Of a DNA stretch of 64,000 nucleotides, positions 27,701-42,600 are shown in pieces. The stretch is taken from the NCBI RefSeq assembly GCF_002443255.2, contig NW_019211454.1, positions 15,240,243 to 15,304,242 of the forward strand, read 5' to 3'. The position numbers were made by a program, and so were the translations under genes. Each line of letters begins with the position of its first letter. Positions within the stretch are counted from its first letter, which is position 1. The notes below the pieces were generated by a model that made no database searches, was not told the DNA's origin, and saw nothing but the letters and a program-made list of their open reading frames with translations. This DNA comes from Varroa destructor (taxonomy: Eukaryota > Arthropoda > Arachnida > Mesostigmata > Varroidae).

Positions 27701-30623
27701 TTTCCTGTCAACGTAAAACATTTAATCGTCAGCTCCACAAGTCGAACAACGGGCAGCGTACCTGCTCTGCAGACCTTTTTTCTTTTTGTATAGCCTTTTC
27801 ACTAGTGTCTGGCGACTGGTTGATTTGTTCAGTGACTGTTCTACAAACCCAGATAGATAACTATTTCCACCGCAGTGTATCGAGAACGTGCAAGACGCTT
27901 CTACTTTTTTAGCGGCACTAGCTCTCTGCTTTACAGTATTGACCTGTCCCTATAACTTAATAGGTCGTGGCCACTTACTTTTTTTGGGTGGAAAACGAAA
28001 AACCCACAATTTTTGCGTCAGCAGCTACTCTATGAAGGCACTAAGCGACGAACGTATGCCAGGCGTGAGGTTTGTTACCGGCCGGAAGCACTGGAACTCA
28101 CGCCGCCAATCGCTTTTGTGATCTGACTCTCACAGCACTGCTTAAACGGAGTATGGACAAGACGGACGGGCCGTGCGTTGCCTACGCAACGCGTTTCTAC
28201 AGTGGCGACTCTCACGGAAATTATTCATCTACTTAGTGTCAACGGACTCGACGGCAATTTAGCAGATCGATACAGATCGGTACCCGTAACAGAAATGACG
28301 TATAGGCGTGGCCATTGAAAAATCCAGTCCACGGATTGCGCGATGCGAAGCTCGAGCCTTTTTCAGAAATAGACGTACTGTATAGTTGTGTAATTTACTG
28401 TAGATATCAGGGAGTGGGAATGACGGTACGACTAACTTGATTAGTGGGACATGACGACGTCTCCAAAATAGGCACAGTAGAACAAAAACCTAGCGGATGC
28501 TAGCATTGTTTGACTGTATAGGCTGGAAATAGTACTGCAATAGAATACGCATTGGGTGCATCCGAAGTAGGCCTTGCTGCGGTCGAGGATATCGAATGGA
28601 TCTGTGCCAATAAAGGCGGCCGGTCGTTGGTGTCCTAATAGCTTACATCTATATGCCTATATATAAATCAGTGCTGGTGTACGATTGTAGGCTTTATAAG
28701 GGCACGTTTTAGTCGAAAGCGTGTAACGGCTCTGTGTTTAAGATTTAGCACAAGTTGATGAAGTCGGCAAATAGGTCTTTACATTTGTCTCACTAACCTA
28801 ATGTGAGGTAATAGAATGCGCACATAAACCAATATTGGTATCAGCAATAAATAGGATAGTATTAAAGGTGATTTCTCTTTTAGTGGTATCTGTGTCGGCC
28901 CCTCGATACTTGATTAATACAGTTGAAGAGGAAGCACACTGCTGTCTAACGCCACCTCGGCCACTGAAGTAATTGATGCTGAAAACTAGACATTAACACA
29001 CAGGGCGACGCACTCAGCCACAACTGCTATACTAAAAACACTCTCAGGTTATTGGCAGCAACAATAATTACAGCGCTTTCAGTAACCATTGAAGGATCCC
29101 ACGCTGAAGGCGCGCAAAGGTCCACGGTTGCAATTTTATCAGCAGCACCTACATAACGACACAACAAGATCGACAGCGTTCGTCAACGGCAATGGACTGG
29201 GCACATTCGCGCTGAAAACTTCTATCCAGCATCACAACAGTTTCCCCGTTTTCCTCCTTCAGAATGGATCACTTCGGTCGAGTTGCGACAGCATTTCGAG
29301 CTGGGCAAGGAAGAGGCGGACGACCGACGCACGGATGAGCACGGCCGCAACTGCTGGATCCTACCAACGTTGCCAACATGTCGAAGGCGACGAAAATGTT
29401 GTCAGTGACGGACACTGCAATACGAGGCGCAATACGTCATCTTTTCTGTGGACGGAGCCGACTGCCAAATTCGTTTACAATAATCACGGTGACTTCAGCT
29501 AAATTAGAAGCCACCAAAGTCGTTACGTTTGACAGAGGCAATAGCAGTGGCGTCAGAAAGGGCATTTGCGGCCCGTTGCGCAAACTAGGAGGGCAATGGC
29601 TTTGCGTAATGGCGGCAGGCGTCTGGGGGGGGGGTCTGGGTGTCCAACAATACTATAATATTAATGGCCATGCAAGATTGACTAACACATAAATACATAG
29701 TACACGGAAGATTAAGATGAATAAACTTTTGGACCAGTCGCACACCGATTTGTTATTATTGTGGTTGCTGTTGCGGCAAAAACGGAGGCAGTCATCCACA
29801 TGATTTAACGATCCTCATGCTCATGGATGGTGATGATTGGTGTTCGCTTGTTATTACCTACTCATGTAAGGATATTTCCAGCGAATGGAGAACATTATAG
29901 GACAATGTGTTGAAACACGCAACAAGATAAAGAAGGCAACAAGAAAAGTAGAGGCGGAGCCGTCGGTGACGGGGACCAGCCAAGAAGGGACCAGACAACA
30001 CTGCCAAATTAACACGCGGCTAAAAAAAAAAGCAAACGATCCACCCAGAGTAGGACAATACAATGTTCGTGTTGTCAAAGTTATTCTTTATATTTGTTAT
30101 AGAGAATACTGTTGTTGTTATAGTGGTATATATTGTAAAATTGTTGTATATTTGTTAAAGCGTCGTAATCGAAAATCAACCAGACGTCAATTCTAACTGT
30201 TTCACGCGTAAAGTATTGCGACAATTGGTGTTTTTACCAAATGAACTGAAAACTATTACAGATTGAAAATTAAACTGAAATTACCACATTAAAATGATTT
30301 TTTTATTCTGAAACAAGGCCAATATATATATATATTGGCCTATCTTTGGTTAGCCTTGGTAAGCTGGGGCCTACCAAAACCTATCATATGCGTTCTTGTT
30401 TCGTTAAAAACTTGATCCTCCTTAAAAAGTTATTTCTAGCCAACAGAAACTTTATGCATTTTCGGATATCACGTTGGCGCCTATCGGCGTATCTCAGAGA
30501 GAACAAATTACATTTGCCGTGATTTGAAGCTCCCTCTATATGGAAGCCTGTCTTGATATAGCATCAATGCGCCGCATAAATAACACGAACACGTTTGTTT
30601 TATATTTGTTGGACAAGTAGATG

Positions 30624-30674
<51 letters not shown>

Positions 30675-33600
30675 TTTATGTGATATGTATAAATTGTTTA
30701 GGTTTGAGTTGGCTGGCCACAGGCTGATGTTATTTATTGGAATAGACGTGGATTTAAGATAGGCTTCCGTATCGGACAGAAGGACATAACAATGAAAAAA
30801 CATCTAGTAGAAAAAAAAAGGCAATTAGTTACATATAAATGACCATATGAACGAATGAGACGAGCATGACCTAATTCATCAAGACCCTACTTCTCTGGCA
30901 TACATAGAAGACAAATCGTCGGTTAGCTAGTAACCTAGATATATGGCTGTGTTTGTCCTTGTTTCGGCCTAGCATATTTTTAGATCAGATGACGCAGTGC
31001 TATGAGATAGTTGTACTGCTTGCTTTTATGATGCATAGATAGACAAAGAGAAAAACGCATATGTGAGCGAGATGCCGTTTTGTCTGGGCTGTTTCCTGTT
31101 TAAAATAGGATAAAAAGCTATCTTATATATAGGCAAGCGTTCCAAATTTACCATCGCGGCAGTAGTTGAGTCATTTTTGTTTGGGGACAATTTAGGCATT
31201 GGGTGGTAGCTGAAGCCTACTTATGCCTTCGACGTACGCTGTTAATAATGTACGCATTGCATCCAATACTTTTTATTGTAAACTGCCTTCGGTGGCATCG
31301 TCATTCACCCTTACCCTTATCGCAATCATATGCATGAAGACTTGCCTGTTCCGGCTCTTTCGAACAACGACTTTCCTGTTGTCTTCCTAATACGGAACCG
31401 ATGCAGTGAACGGTCAGCGTCACAGAACACTCAGCTAATTGTGCTAATATCGTATATAAAAATTATCGTCAGTTATTAATATTTGTATGCTGATGTCAGT
31501 AATACAGGCCAAAGCAATTTTCAACATGGTCAAAAAGTAGATACGTAAAATAGGGATATATCCCCCAAGACATTGTAACAACGATTAACGACAAAAAGAG
31601 AACCTGGCAGCTTTTTTGGATCGCTTGACAGTTGTGTGTGGCTGTCCTCTGGACACCGCCATCGATGAAGATACGCATCCGCCTGGCACGATTTGACGAC
31701 ACAAGAGAAAAAAACGTTTACTTGATCGATATATGGACGTCCGTGTTTAGACGGACGCATGCATTAAATATCGTATGCAATTGCCCCATTTTGTGTGCTC
31801 TTGAAAAGATAGAGCCTTCTTTGGCATCGTCTGACGTTGCTTTAGAAACAAGTCAATAGGGCTAAGGTGTATCGCGATAAAATCAAGCCCAAAGCGGAAA
31901 AAAAGCAAGCCTTTAATTTAATGTTGCTGCTTAGATAAAATATGAAAAAGATACTTCTTTCTGATTTTCTTTTCGTAGCGAATAGGAAAATTTTATATAT
32001 AACTCAGATTCGGGTAACGCTTTCGTTCTGTGTTTAACCATTAAATATAGTATGGCTGAGGTCCGAGACTAGTGTATGGCCTATAGGTATATTTTATCTG
32101 CAAAAATAAAAACAAACGTTTTTGCACAACCGTATTTACCATAATATCTCCAAAAATTACAGTATCTCAACATTCGCCTTCAACCAGAGAATGTCGCAAC
32201 GGTTAATTGTTATGCAACATAGCAAATTAATCGTAGTACATTTTTCCTTCGAACATATGAAATTATCTCGTCTTTCGAATTTTATACAATTCATTTCCTT
32301 TGATGACAGGTTTCATCAGATCGGCAATACACAAACGATCCACAGCGCTTTTGGAGGAAGTTTCAGAAAATGTAGGTGTCCTGCCGTTTACCCACAACGT
32401 ACCTCTCCCCCTGCCCGTAAAGATCGGGCCTCCTCTCCAGCAAAATAATCCGAGGAAACTGTTCCACAAAGTTACTAGCGTCGGACACAAAATTTGAAGA
32501 TGACTATACATTTTTTGTTGTTGTTGTTGTTATAAGTTTTGCTTGAAAATGTCATAACATGTGGTCGACAAATGTAGCCTATGAACGGACTATTTTATCC
32601 ACAATTTCGAAGTAAAACGTCTGAGACTCTGGCGAACGTTATCGGTTAGTTTTCGAACTGCAGACAAGCTGATGTTCAGCTTAAGCAACTGATCGCGATC
32701 GCGAAAAAGGTCCAAACTTCAAAATTACGCCAATGACATGTTTAGTGAAGGTTTTATTGTTACCATTAAATTCTGCACACAACAAATGAACACGGCTGAA
32801 ATAAAGGGAACAGCGAACGACACAATTTTGATCCTCGTTAATGAAAATAATATACTGAATTTTGTCGAAAAAACAATACCTACCCAGTGTATTTTAGCGT
32901 TGAATAGTTTGATAACCATTTCTGTACCGTTAAAGGAGCTCGGAACACGTACCTCTAATCAGCTTTAATCAGAAGCTTGGCGATTATCGAGCTACCCCTT
33001 CGACGTTCAGCTTTACCCGTCTCGACTATGACATTATATCATTTCACTAGAATCACCAGAAGTAAACAATTAGGGAACAATTGCAAAATTATCCGAAATC
33101 AATGCTACAGACCGGTACTATTCACATCTGTATTCCTATCAAGAGATTCAACGATAATGCCAAATAAGTACTGGCTTAGTGAAGGTCGTCTGTGGAGCTT
33201 TCAGGGTAACGAAGAAGCCGACAATATATGCATAGTTCAATAGAATATTAACCAACGTTCGTATTATATCATGTCTTACATTAGACATAAACAACAGTCT
33301 AGAACTTTTACCAACACGAACAAAGACCCTCGTGTTTGTCAATCGGAATTCATTTTTTTGAAAGAAATTAAAAAACGAAACAAAAAGTATTTTGGGAGTG
33401 ACAGGTCTAGCTTTGCCTCGCACCAATTCCGCAGGGGGCCAGCCGTACCAAAATAATTTCTTATGTATGTTCGAAAAGCATGTTACATACTTTAGATGCA
33501 TTCCAGTACAATGCGTACGGGCAAAATGTTTGTTTTCTAGCACACAGAGAGGACATCCATAGGAAATAGCGAATACGTGTACGTAGTACGTTGGAACGGC

Positions 33601-36600
33601 ATCTAACATGATAGCGGAACAGCGAAATAGGGGGGCGCAAGTGATGGACGAGCACAAGGCTGTGTGGTGTTTCAAATACCTTGTAGAGGTATTATAAACA
33701 TGGAGAAGTTTACTTCAAATGGCAGTTGATATCGTTGCCATGTATTATAAAAAGTGATCTAATGCTTAACGGGACGACGGATCTGGACGAGCTGCTAAAT
33801 AGCAAATCAAATACGATGGGCAAGCACATGTCAACAAACGACAAGAGGACATGTTGTTTCTACTAACGTATAGGGTTCGAGATGTACCTGTGCACAAGCA
33901 TTGTCCGCTGATCCGTCCACAGCAGAAACTTTACGCCAAATTCGTCAGTAAATTATCACGTTACAATATATAATGGGGGCCTTCTATGCAGATTATGAAT
34001 AGTTGCCGGAGTAATTATCGACGTCAGGTGAATGGCGGTATTTTCGGAACCTCATTCTCTTGAACCAAGAAAAACACATATAGCGACGACTCGGAATTCG
34101 ACACTGTTACACACGATTCAATGATCCCTTTTATACATATGGTCACGAGTTAGACGTCCCCGACATACAGCTAGGATTCATTCAGTAGTCCTTCGAAAAA
34201 TCATACTTCAGCGCCCTAATTGAAAGCAACGTGGACAATGAAAATTCCAGTTTATATTCTGGACGTGTGAAAGTGGGTGAGTGTTGGGCACGCTTTTTTA
34301 AGGAGGCGGGATTTAGCCTAAAGCTATCGCCCCCTAAACAGACTTATCATATCGTCAAGGCAGAACAATATATCGTAATGCCTATTGCCTTTAATGAATA
34401 AAGAAAGCCTACCATTTTATAGCTATTTTTATCTACATCCAACCATTTACCGCGTTTCGATTAGGGCTACAATATTCTATAACCATTGTTAAGTTAACAT
34501 CTCATACAGCGAAACGACAATTTTCCGATGGGTCAATCGACGGTGTGTCGTTCTAAAGAATAAATCTTTATGCTACCCAATAATTACAAAGCTGTGACTC
34601 ATCGTTGTTGCCTAGTCGGTAGCTTTACCAACGAGAAGAGATGCTGACCTTTACACATTGCATATAGAAGCGATTTGGCTCTATTACGCTGGACCTACTT
34701 GAAGGGATAAAGCCATAAAAACAGATTTTTATTCAGTAATAACATTCATGCTTATTGTCATGATTACGGACAACAGCAGCATTTAGGGGGTTAGTCATAG
34801 CAATATATACTCTGCTGGTAAGTACGCCGTATAACTTTTTTGTAATCCGCGTCCTCTCTATTCGACACGAGTGTTTCTCATAGCGGTTTCGTCGGAACGT
34901 CATTTTGCGCAAATGAAACAGTCGCTCGAAGGAGATGCCTGACTGTTACAGTCAGCAGCCTAAAGAGCTTCATATTTCGATGTACATATATTTGCTTGTC
35001 CGAGTGATCAGATCACGCGTGAAGTTTAATCTACAAATACGGGTGTTTCAATGTTTTTTAAACTGCTTTTAAATGTTTTTTTTTTTTTCTATAAAAATCG
35101 AAGTGCAGGTAAATTAATCTCGTTTATCGGTTACGTTTTGATAAAATATGGGCATCCCTGACCTTCTTATTAAACGCGGTATCTGATCAATAAAACGTTA
35201 ACCTCGCAATGATATGAATCACTGGGGAAGATCAGTATCGGCAATAAAGGTTTTAGCAAAGTGAAAACTTGCCTTAGGCAGCGCAGTGGCTGTTCCTCGC
35301 GGCTGTTCCAAAACGTGCTTTCTGCTAGGACACTACCTAGGTCTGAAATGATGAAAAGACAAGCTTATTCGGGTGTCTGCCTTCCCGTAGTTAAGGAGAA
35401 ACCTGATGTGCTTACACTGGTTCAGCGTTGCGCAATTGTCGGTTAGGTCAGCGATCCGCCAAACCAACGCGGCTCTTAACTGGAATAATAATAGATAACA
35501 ATCTGTTTCTAACTCCATCCCCAACTGTCGCACCGACCCATTATCCGACGGGATACCAGCCCTAGAAGCGAATGACACTGGGCCCGAATTGAGTATCTAT
35601 ATAGGTGGGCACATAGGTTAATGCACGGTGATCCGATCATCATCGGTAAACAATGGGCGGACTGGATGAATGTCGTCGCTGGCAGCTCCGACAGCCCAAA
35701 TAGAGCCAACTAACGAGGTGTAGATAAGACCGGTCGGCGAAAGGCCGCTTTGGTGCCACCTTTATGACCCTTTATCACTTCAGTAACTTTATAGACCACT
35801 ATGGACGCTTCAAATGTATTTTCGACTTTAAGCCTGTGCAACCCATTAACAGCAAACGCAAACTGTGCCAGTTCTATGGCAGGGCAGAAATGCCAGTGCA
35901 GATCCCGATTAGGGGGTGTGCTGTTGATAGTAAGCATCGACGACCTTCACGTAATACAAGTGTTTACTTGTCTGACTAAAAGCTATGTACACAGCCCCGT
36001 GTCGTCGTTTCCTTCCCTAAGATTTTTGCCTACAGTTGGCACCAAAGTTTTACTTAGAACAGACCGCTAAGCTACAAGACAGCGCACTTCCCTTTGACTT
36101 TCCAGTGATGCCGCTTTGTCAGGCAAACGTCTTCACATAACAATGCGCGATTTGCGGGGCCACCGAATTGACTGACGCTTTATGACGAAATTGGCAACGG
36201 CGCAATATTTACGTCGTGATTAACGTCGGTAACATCTGGCAGCACCGAGAACGTAAGGGCAGAACGCTCCACGTAGTCTATGCCGTTCTGTTCTCCACTT
36301 GTGTATATTGTCGTTCAATATGAGAGAAGAAACGATTCTAGTTAATCACTCTAGAATTCTTCGTAATTTACAGTCGTTAGCGTATTTTTGCCGATGTAAA
36401 GATTACAAAGACGGATGAAATGGTAGTTTCTGAAAGTTCGCGTGTATTTATTTAAGTACGGTGCGCGGAATATGCATCTTAGAGCTGGTCTTCTACAGCT
36501 TAGCATATTCTTTTTTTTTCTGTCCTGAACTATTTTTCCTACGTATAAGGGACTGACGCACACACAAAGCGAAACCGCTGCTTACTATTGTAACAGTGCA

Positions 36601-39600
36601 AACGCTGGAATGGTAGCGCGCGTTCGAAATACAGATATGTTAACAAAGGAAAGTTTTCAAGGATATACAGCATGTCCCTGCTCAATGTTTTCGTGCATTG
36701 TCAAAATGAAGTATTTGCGTTTTTCAAAGCAATATGTGCCGTGAACGTTTTTCTCTCGTTTTTATTATTCTGAGAAAACACTTTCGCATCTATTGTCTAT
36801 CACAAATATTCTATACTATGTTCTGGTAAGACAGGTTCTATCTCAATCGTATGCACACACACGTGGATATGGTCCGGCAGTCATTTTTGCCGTCATTATG
36901 AATGCTCACGGCCTCGTTCGCCCTGATAGTCCCCTCGTTTTCTATTGCCACTAGAAACAAGTTTTCGGTGATGAAAGCGGGGACGACGTCAACGTCAAAG
37001 GAACACGTCCTACTCCATTCTGCCAATGACCTCGTTTTCGAGTCGATATTGCGGCTGTTTGTAACAAACCACATTTGCCAGCTATATCGCCAAAACACGA
37101 ATGTACGTTAGCGTAAAGGAGTGATAACTCTGAGTCCGAGGGAGCTTCCAATCAGATATAGACGACACCAGCTAACTGCCCCAACGAAGTGCGTTCTAGA
37201 AGATGAAACTGGACTGAAATTACGGACAGAAGTTCGCCCCTGCGGTGCGCACAGCGTGCAGGAATTGAAGTAAGGCTGCGCTCGAATCATAAATCCCTAT
37301 GATCCCGACCAAGATACCAAATAAGCCTGCCCGTCAACGTATTGAACACCAACAGCGGTAAATAACGATTGTAAGCTGTCGCTTCCAAACGGTTCATGCA
37401 AATGATTCAAGAGTAACGTGACAGGTGGTTCAAGAAACCAGTGTCAAGGCATGTGCTGGCCGTAATATTGTTTGAAGACGTGAATTAGAAAACATTGACA
37501 GCCAGAGGACTGTGTTTATATCAGGAAGATGTTGTGGCCGAAGGGAAATCCAGTCAAATCAAATAGATTCGCAAGTTATTATCAAGTAATCTAGCGGGAG
37601 CCCAGCGGACGATATGAATCGTCGCATAATATCGTTAACTGGTAGACACTGTCGAGCGTGTCGATATAACATCCACTTCTAAATAGAAGGGTTTTAGCCT
37701 TGCCTTTACCTACGCCGTCCTAAAAGATCACGTGTAAAATGACCGTCTTATTTGCCTTGTAAAGGGGCCTATCATATAAACTGGTCCTGCAGTATCACTG
37801 TCTGCGCAGTTTCTGTAAAACAGCACGCTGCAAATCTTAAATGTTGTATTGTAAATATAACAATGCCGTTAATACTGCGTAGAATGGGAGCTTTGAAGTT
37901 ATTTCCATTTCCATCTAGACGCCTGTACTCCAAGTCATTGCTGTGAAAATTACGAGTAATCATCACAACGGGACAAAAGTCGAAAACTCTGCCGCAAAGC
38001 ATTTTCAATTGTAAAACATATTTGCTATACTTTTGTTCATTTCTATTACAGCTATAATAAAATAGTGTTTGAGGACTAGCCGTTCTTGCAATGAACACAG
38101 TTTATTGTTTGAGCGGTTGTGTTATTGGGTTGGCTTAAAATCAACTATCATTAGATTCTGCTTTCAGTTTAGAAGAGACGAATTTCATCAACGCTTAATA
38201 CATTGTGTCTAATCTTTATGCTATACGCACATTTTACAGCAACCGATCCCTCTGGCGTTGTTCAGGAACCAGCCAAACGTAATTCTCAAGGTCAATACGG
38301 ACGACGGAGAAAATATGCAACTTTACGGTATTCTTCTTTGTTGGATCTATTCAGATAGTGTATACACGTCGCACGGCGCAGATAGTGCATTACTAAGTCA
38401 GAGCAGGCCAAGCGGCGGCAATAAACAGAAAATTGACTCTTCTATGAAGGTACCCTTTTTGGCACGCCACTTATTTGAAAGGAGCGTACAACTGATTGTC
38501 TTTTTAGCTAGAGTTATCCGGAGTGTTGGCAGAAGGTGCCGATACAAAGTATACTGCTTTTTTTTTACCGGTAAAATCCCCATGTGGGCGGTTTTTAAAG
38601 TTGTATTTCATGATATTTGGATCTATATGTGGCTTGAAAAACAGGGATTACAGCGCCATTGACGCTGTGTCCATTCTCTGTGACGAAAGACACAGCTCTA
38701 AGTGAGATTATTTCAGACTCTAATGTTTGCCTAGGTAAGCGGCTCGTTGGCCTTTATTAACGAAGACAGCATAACATTAACATAGGCGTGTTAGCTAAAT
38801 ATAAACACAACAATATCGTTACAAGTTCCACACAATCATATTGTTTAACACGAGGAATTAAATAGGTGAGGTATCTGTAAATATTGCACTTCGGAGCCTT
38901 CAGAATGCCGTGGCCATCGAGATTATCAACCTGTACGAAATGCTACTCACTCTATTAATTATATATATATATATATAATTAATTAATAATAATAAATTAA
39001 GACTATTAGTTGAACCCAACACGTGAGCCATAGTGCGCCAGAATTTTCCACTTTGGCTCAAATGGTGAAGATATCACCATCGAAGCTCGACGTTTTCCCC
39101 GCTCCTATTTCTCAAATCATACTTTAATAATATAAAGCCATAATGTATAATGACTTGTTTCATAATTATAGTTTCAAAATGTGCTATTGTTACCAAATAG
39201 CCGCCAAATGAGTAATAGATTACATTTAGAATTAAATAGTATTTAAGAACTTGAACCAAAAAGAGTCTCAAAAAACCTAAACGACGTAATTTAATTCAGT
39301 TATTATTTTTCGACAGTATAACGGCCGATAGCAGTTACTTAAGTTCACCACAAAAATCTGTTTTACCGTACAGGTGGATTTGGATGAAGAGGTTATCAAC
39401 TAGACGGAGCATTTATGCACAACCGTTTAAGAACATAGCGTCCCAGTAGATGGCTAGCACGGGGAGGTCCTCTAAAACACCCTGCCCGTTCCTCAGACTT
39501 GAGGCCTATGGACTTCCTTGTGGGGACACCTTAAAAACAAGCTCTACCCTGAAAAGTCACCAACACTAGAAAACTTGGACCTTTTGTTTTAATTTCTAAA

Positions 39601-42600
39601 TAAATAGCCCACCGTTATCAGCGGCGTATTGACCAAAACGGTAATCATTTGGGACATCCGCGATAAGACGAAAGCTTACACACTTTGCGTGGATCCTTCT
39701 ATGATCTAAATATTTACTATATACAGACAAAAACTGAACTTAAAATAATTTCATCTGAATATGTATTTTTTGTACACCCAATAGACACAAACAGTCCTAG
39801 GCACATTTCATCACTGCAACCGTAGTCAGCCCGTATCTATTGGTATACTCAAACGATTGACTCAGCGCTCCTTTTGATGACTCAAGTTCGTGAACAGGAA
39901 CAAACTACCAGCCCACCTACTAAAACGTTAACCATATCTTACTATTTGCGTTTTTATAGAGCACTCCCGCCCGCGCATCGCACTTGATTAAGCGCAGTTC
40001 CATTTCTTAAAGCTACTAGCTTCACAGATGCCTTACGTGTTGACGACTATTCGTTAAGACGTAGCGACGCCATTCTAACAATTAGAGAACATTGGCTTTG
40101 CGTTTCGGTCAGCCATGTCCACGGACCGAAACTCATTAGCGGTATTAATCATCTCCCTTAGCGACACTTACCCTACAAACTATTACCGCACAGATGAAGA
40201 AAATACAAGTATAAATCAACATTAATCGTCGAAGATCTTTATATATACATATATGCATCATATATATATATATATATATACATTCTCACGCCCACTTTGG
40301 TTGTGGTTTGTCGTCTGTTTGTATACATCGTTTTGCAGACTATTGTTGTAGCTTAATAACAAATAGCGGTTCCGTTCTTCAACGCTATTTGCTCGTGTCT
40401 GCCACCGTCAGTGCCCAGTCATATTCTAGCTAAACTGGACACGATAATAAGCGGTATTTGGTAAAGGACAGGTCGTTGAAAACAAGTGCTCAGTAATGTT
40501 GTAAGAACCAAACCTGCTTGCATTACTATGGTACAAGCAGAAGCTGGTCTCTGTCGATCAAAAACGCAGAGGAAGAAATTGAATAGAGCCGTAAGCCGAA
40601 AGCCGGTAGAAGCCGAGAGGCAAAACGGATGATTCTTAGCGAATTCTAAAATAAATCACGATAACAAGTAGCTGCACAGTTGGTAGCCCACGATTGGAGC
40701 GGCTGTAGGTAAAAATAGGGTGGAAAGTAAGATATCGTTGACAATGGATATGATTGATTCGATGACTAGCAACGAGAAACGGTCGGCGAACTAATACTTT
40801 TACTATACGCTTATTGTTATACACTACTTGTGAATACGTTTGAGATAATACGTTGCCCTTACAAAGTTCAAGGAGGTATTTTATGTTTTCCCGCGACGCG
40901 TAGCATTATTCTGAACACTTCATTACTTCAAGGACTGCAATTGTGTTGTGAGAGTCCTCCAAAAATCCTTCTCCTCGTAGTTAGCGTGCCCCCGCAATCT
41001 TCCACGGTGGGATTCCCTTTCCGGGCTAGAATGTGTTCATTATTAAGGCCGCGTTTAGCCTTTGTACATCTAACGGCAGGCGGATGTTGTGTTGGTAGCT
41101 TCCTGCTCTACGGACATGATTTGTTCCTTGTAATTCTTTACAAATACCACCACAAAGACTGTGTATTCTAGATTCCGGCGGTCCTTCTCTTTTAAATGCA
41201 ATTCACAATATACACTACTGTGTGTCTCCAAATATACCTATTTCTCATATAAAATGTCTCCGTTTTGAGAGTCCTTTCAGTACTTTGGTGAGCGTTGACG
41301 GCATCGAAGTTCGGCAGTGCGAGGATGTCTACTACTGTGACACCCGATAGATTGGCCGTTTTGCGAGAAACAGGACTTAAGGTCAGGCGTCAGGCCACCT
41401 GATCTTCGGTCATCAACTTACCTCAGGCCTCATTGTACTCGAGTGTTGAAAATTGCCCTACTTTAGCGGTCAAGCAACACTCTTGTTGACCTGTGAATGT
41501 CGGGGCCAATGACCAGTGTGCTGTGGATAAGACAGGCCCCGCCGTCCCATGGCTACTTACTGTTAACAATGGTGTGTCTATGGTATAATTCATAATGGTT
41601 TTGTCGAGCTTCGAAAGACTCACTTCGTTTGCAGTTTTTAACACTTACACAAAATCGGGACTTACTTAATTTTAGATCTTCTTTATTTATTCACACATGT
41701 TGCATAGTATATGCCGAATGCTAAGTCCCCGGATAGACCCCCCTTCCCTCCACCGGCTATGTAAATGCAGTCTTCGCTGGTGTCGATACATGATATGATT
41801 CATGAAAGACCATTCGAAACAATGCCCGAAAGGTTATCTCGCTGGAAACATTTTCCTTGTTTCGTCTCTATCCCTTTAGCTTCATCCCCGTGATGCATGA
41901 CGTCGTTCCGGTAAATAAAGTGTAGCAGAAACTTATTGAAACTTATGCTCACGTCATCCAACCCATCTGCGCAATATTCCACTACGAAATTGCTGGACAT
42001 TATCACCTGTCGGGTCGTTTGTATCCGCATCATGGAGGCTCTGTTCGGTGTCAACGGCGGCTAAGAAAGAAGCACTCTTGCAGCCTTTGTGCGCTAAATG
42101 CTTATCAAGTATATATAAAGAATAAATAAAGTAAAGCGCTACACCAATGCTAAAAGGAGCGCAGGGTAAACGTCCAAAGCAGAGAAGCAACAGATAAAAA
42201 TTTATGGAAGATCGAAAACGGGGCATGGAAACAACACAATGGGGTATGCTGACAGTAGAATTTCTGATTAGACCCCGTTTGCTTCTCGGCTTAATGCACT
42301 TTCAGACTTATGGCGATTCTGCCCGTTATGGTCTATTGAGAGTATGCCATGTGAGAATTGCTTGTACATATATGATAGTTGTGCATAGTATAACGGCTCT
42401 GAAAAGTCAGAAGCAGGTAAAAGACACACTGTAAGCAAAGGGAAGGTCTGTCGAATCATCAAATGTCTGATAGTAATATATCACAAAAAATAAAGTAAGC
42501 ATTTATTTGTTTGTGTACCCTCACATAGACACGTCAGATAGGATGTGAGCTAATTGACTTTGTCTGTTTTTGAATATAATATTAGAGTTTACGGCAATAA

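Noticed and set aside
36838..37151. Minus-strand frame with FDVDVVPAF, faintly like the VDLVPAI element of Mab-21/cGAS-like enzymes
   Set aside because: Only that short phrase fits; the G-S and D-x-D catalytic motifs are not near, and the rest of the frame has no family pattern.
38258..38662. Plus-strand 134-codon frame
   Set aside because: No domain, no signal peptide and no splice context beyond chance was found.
41423..41644. Minus-strand frame with a nearby GAG|GTAAGT donor, considered as another first exon
   Set aside because: The coding frame meets TGA just before the donor and the phase does not suit exon 2.
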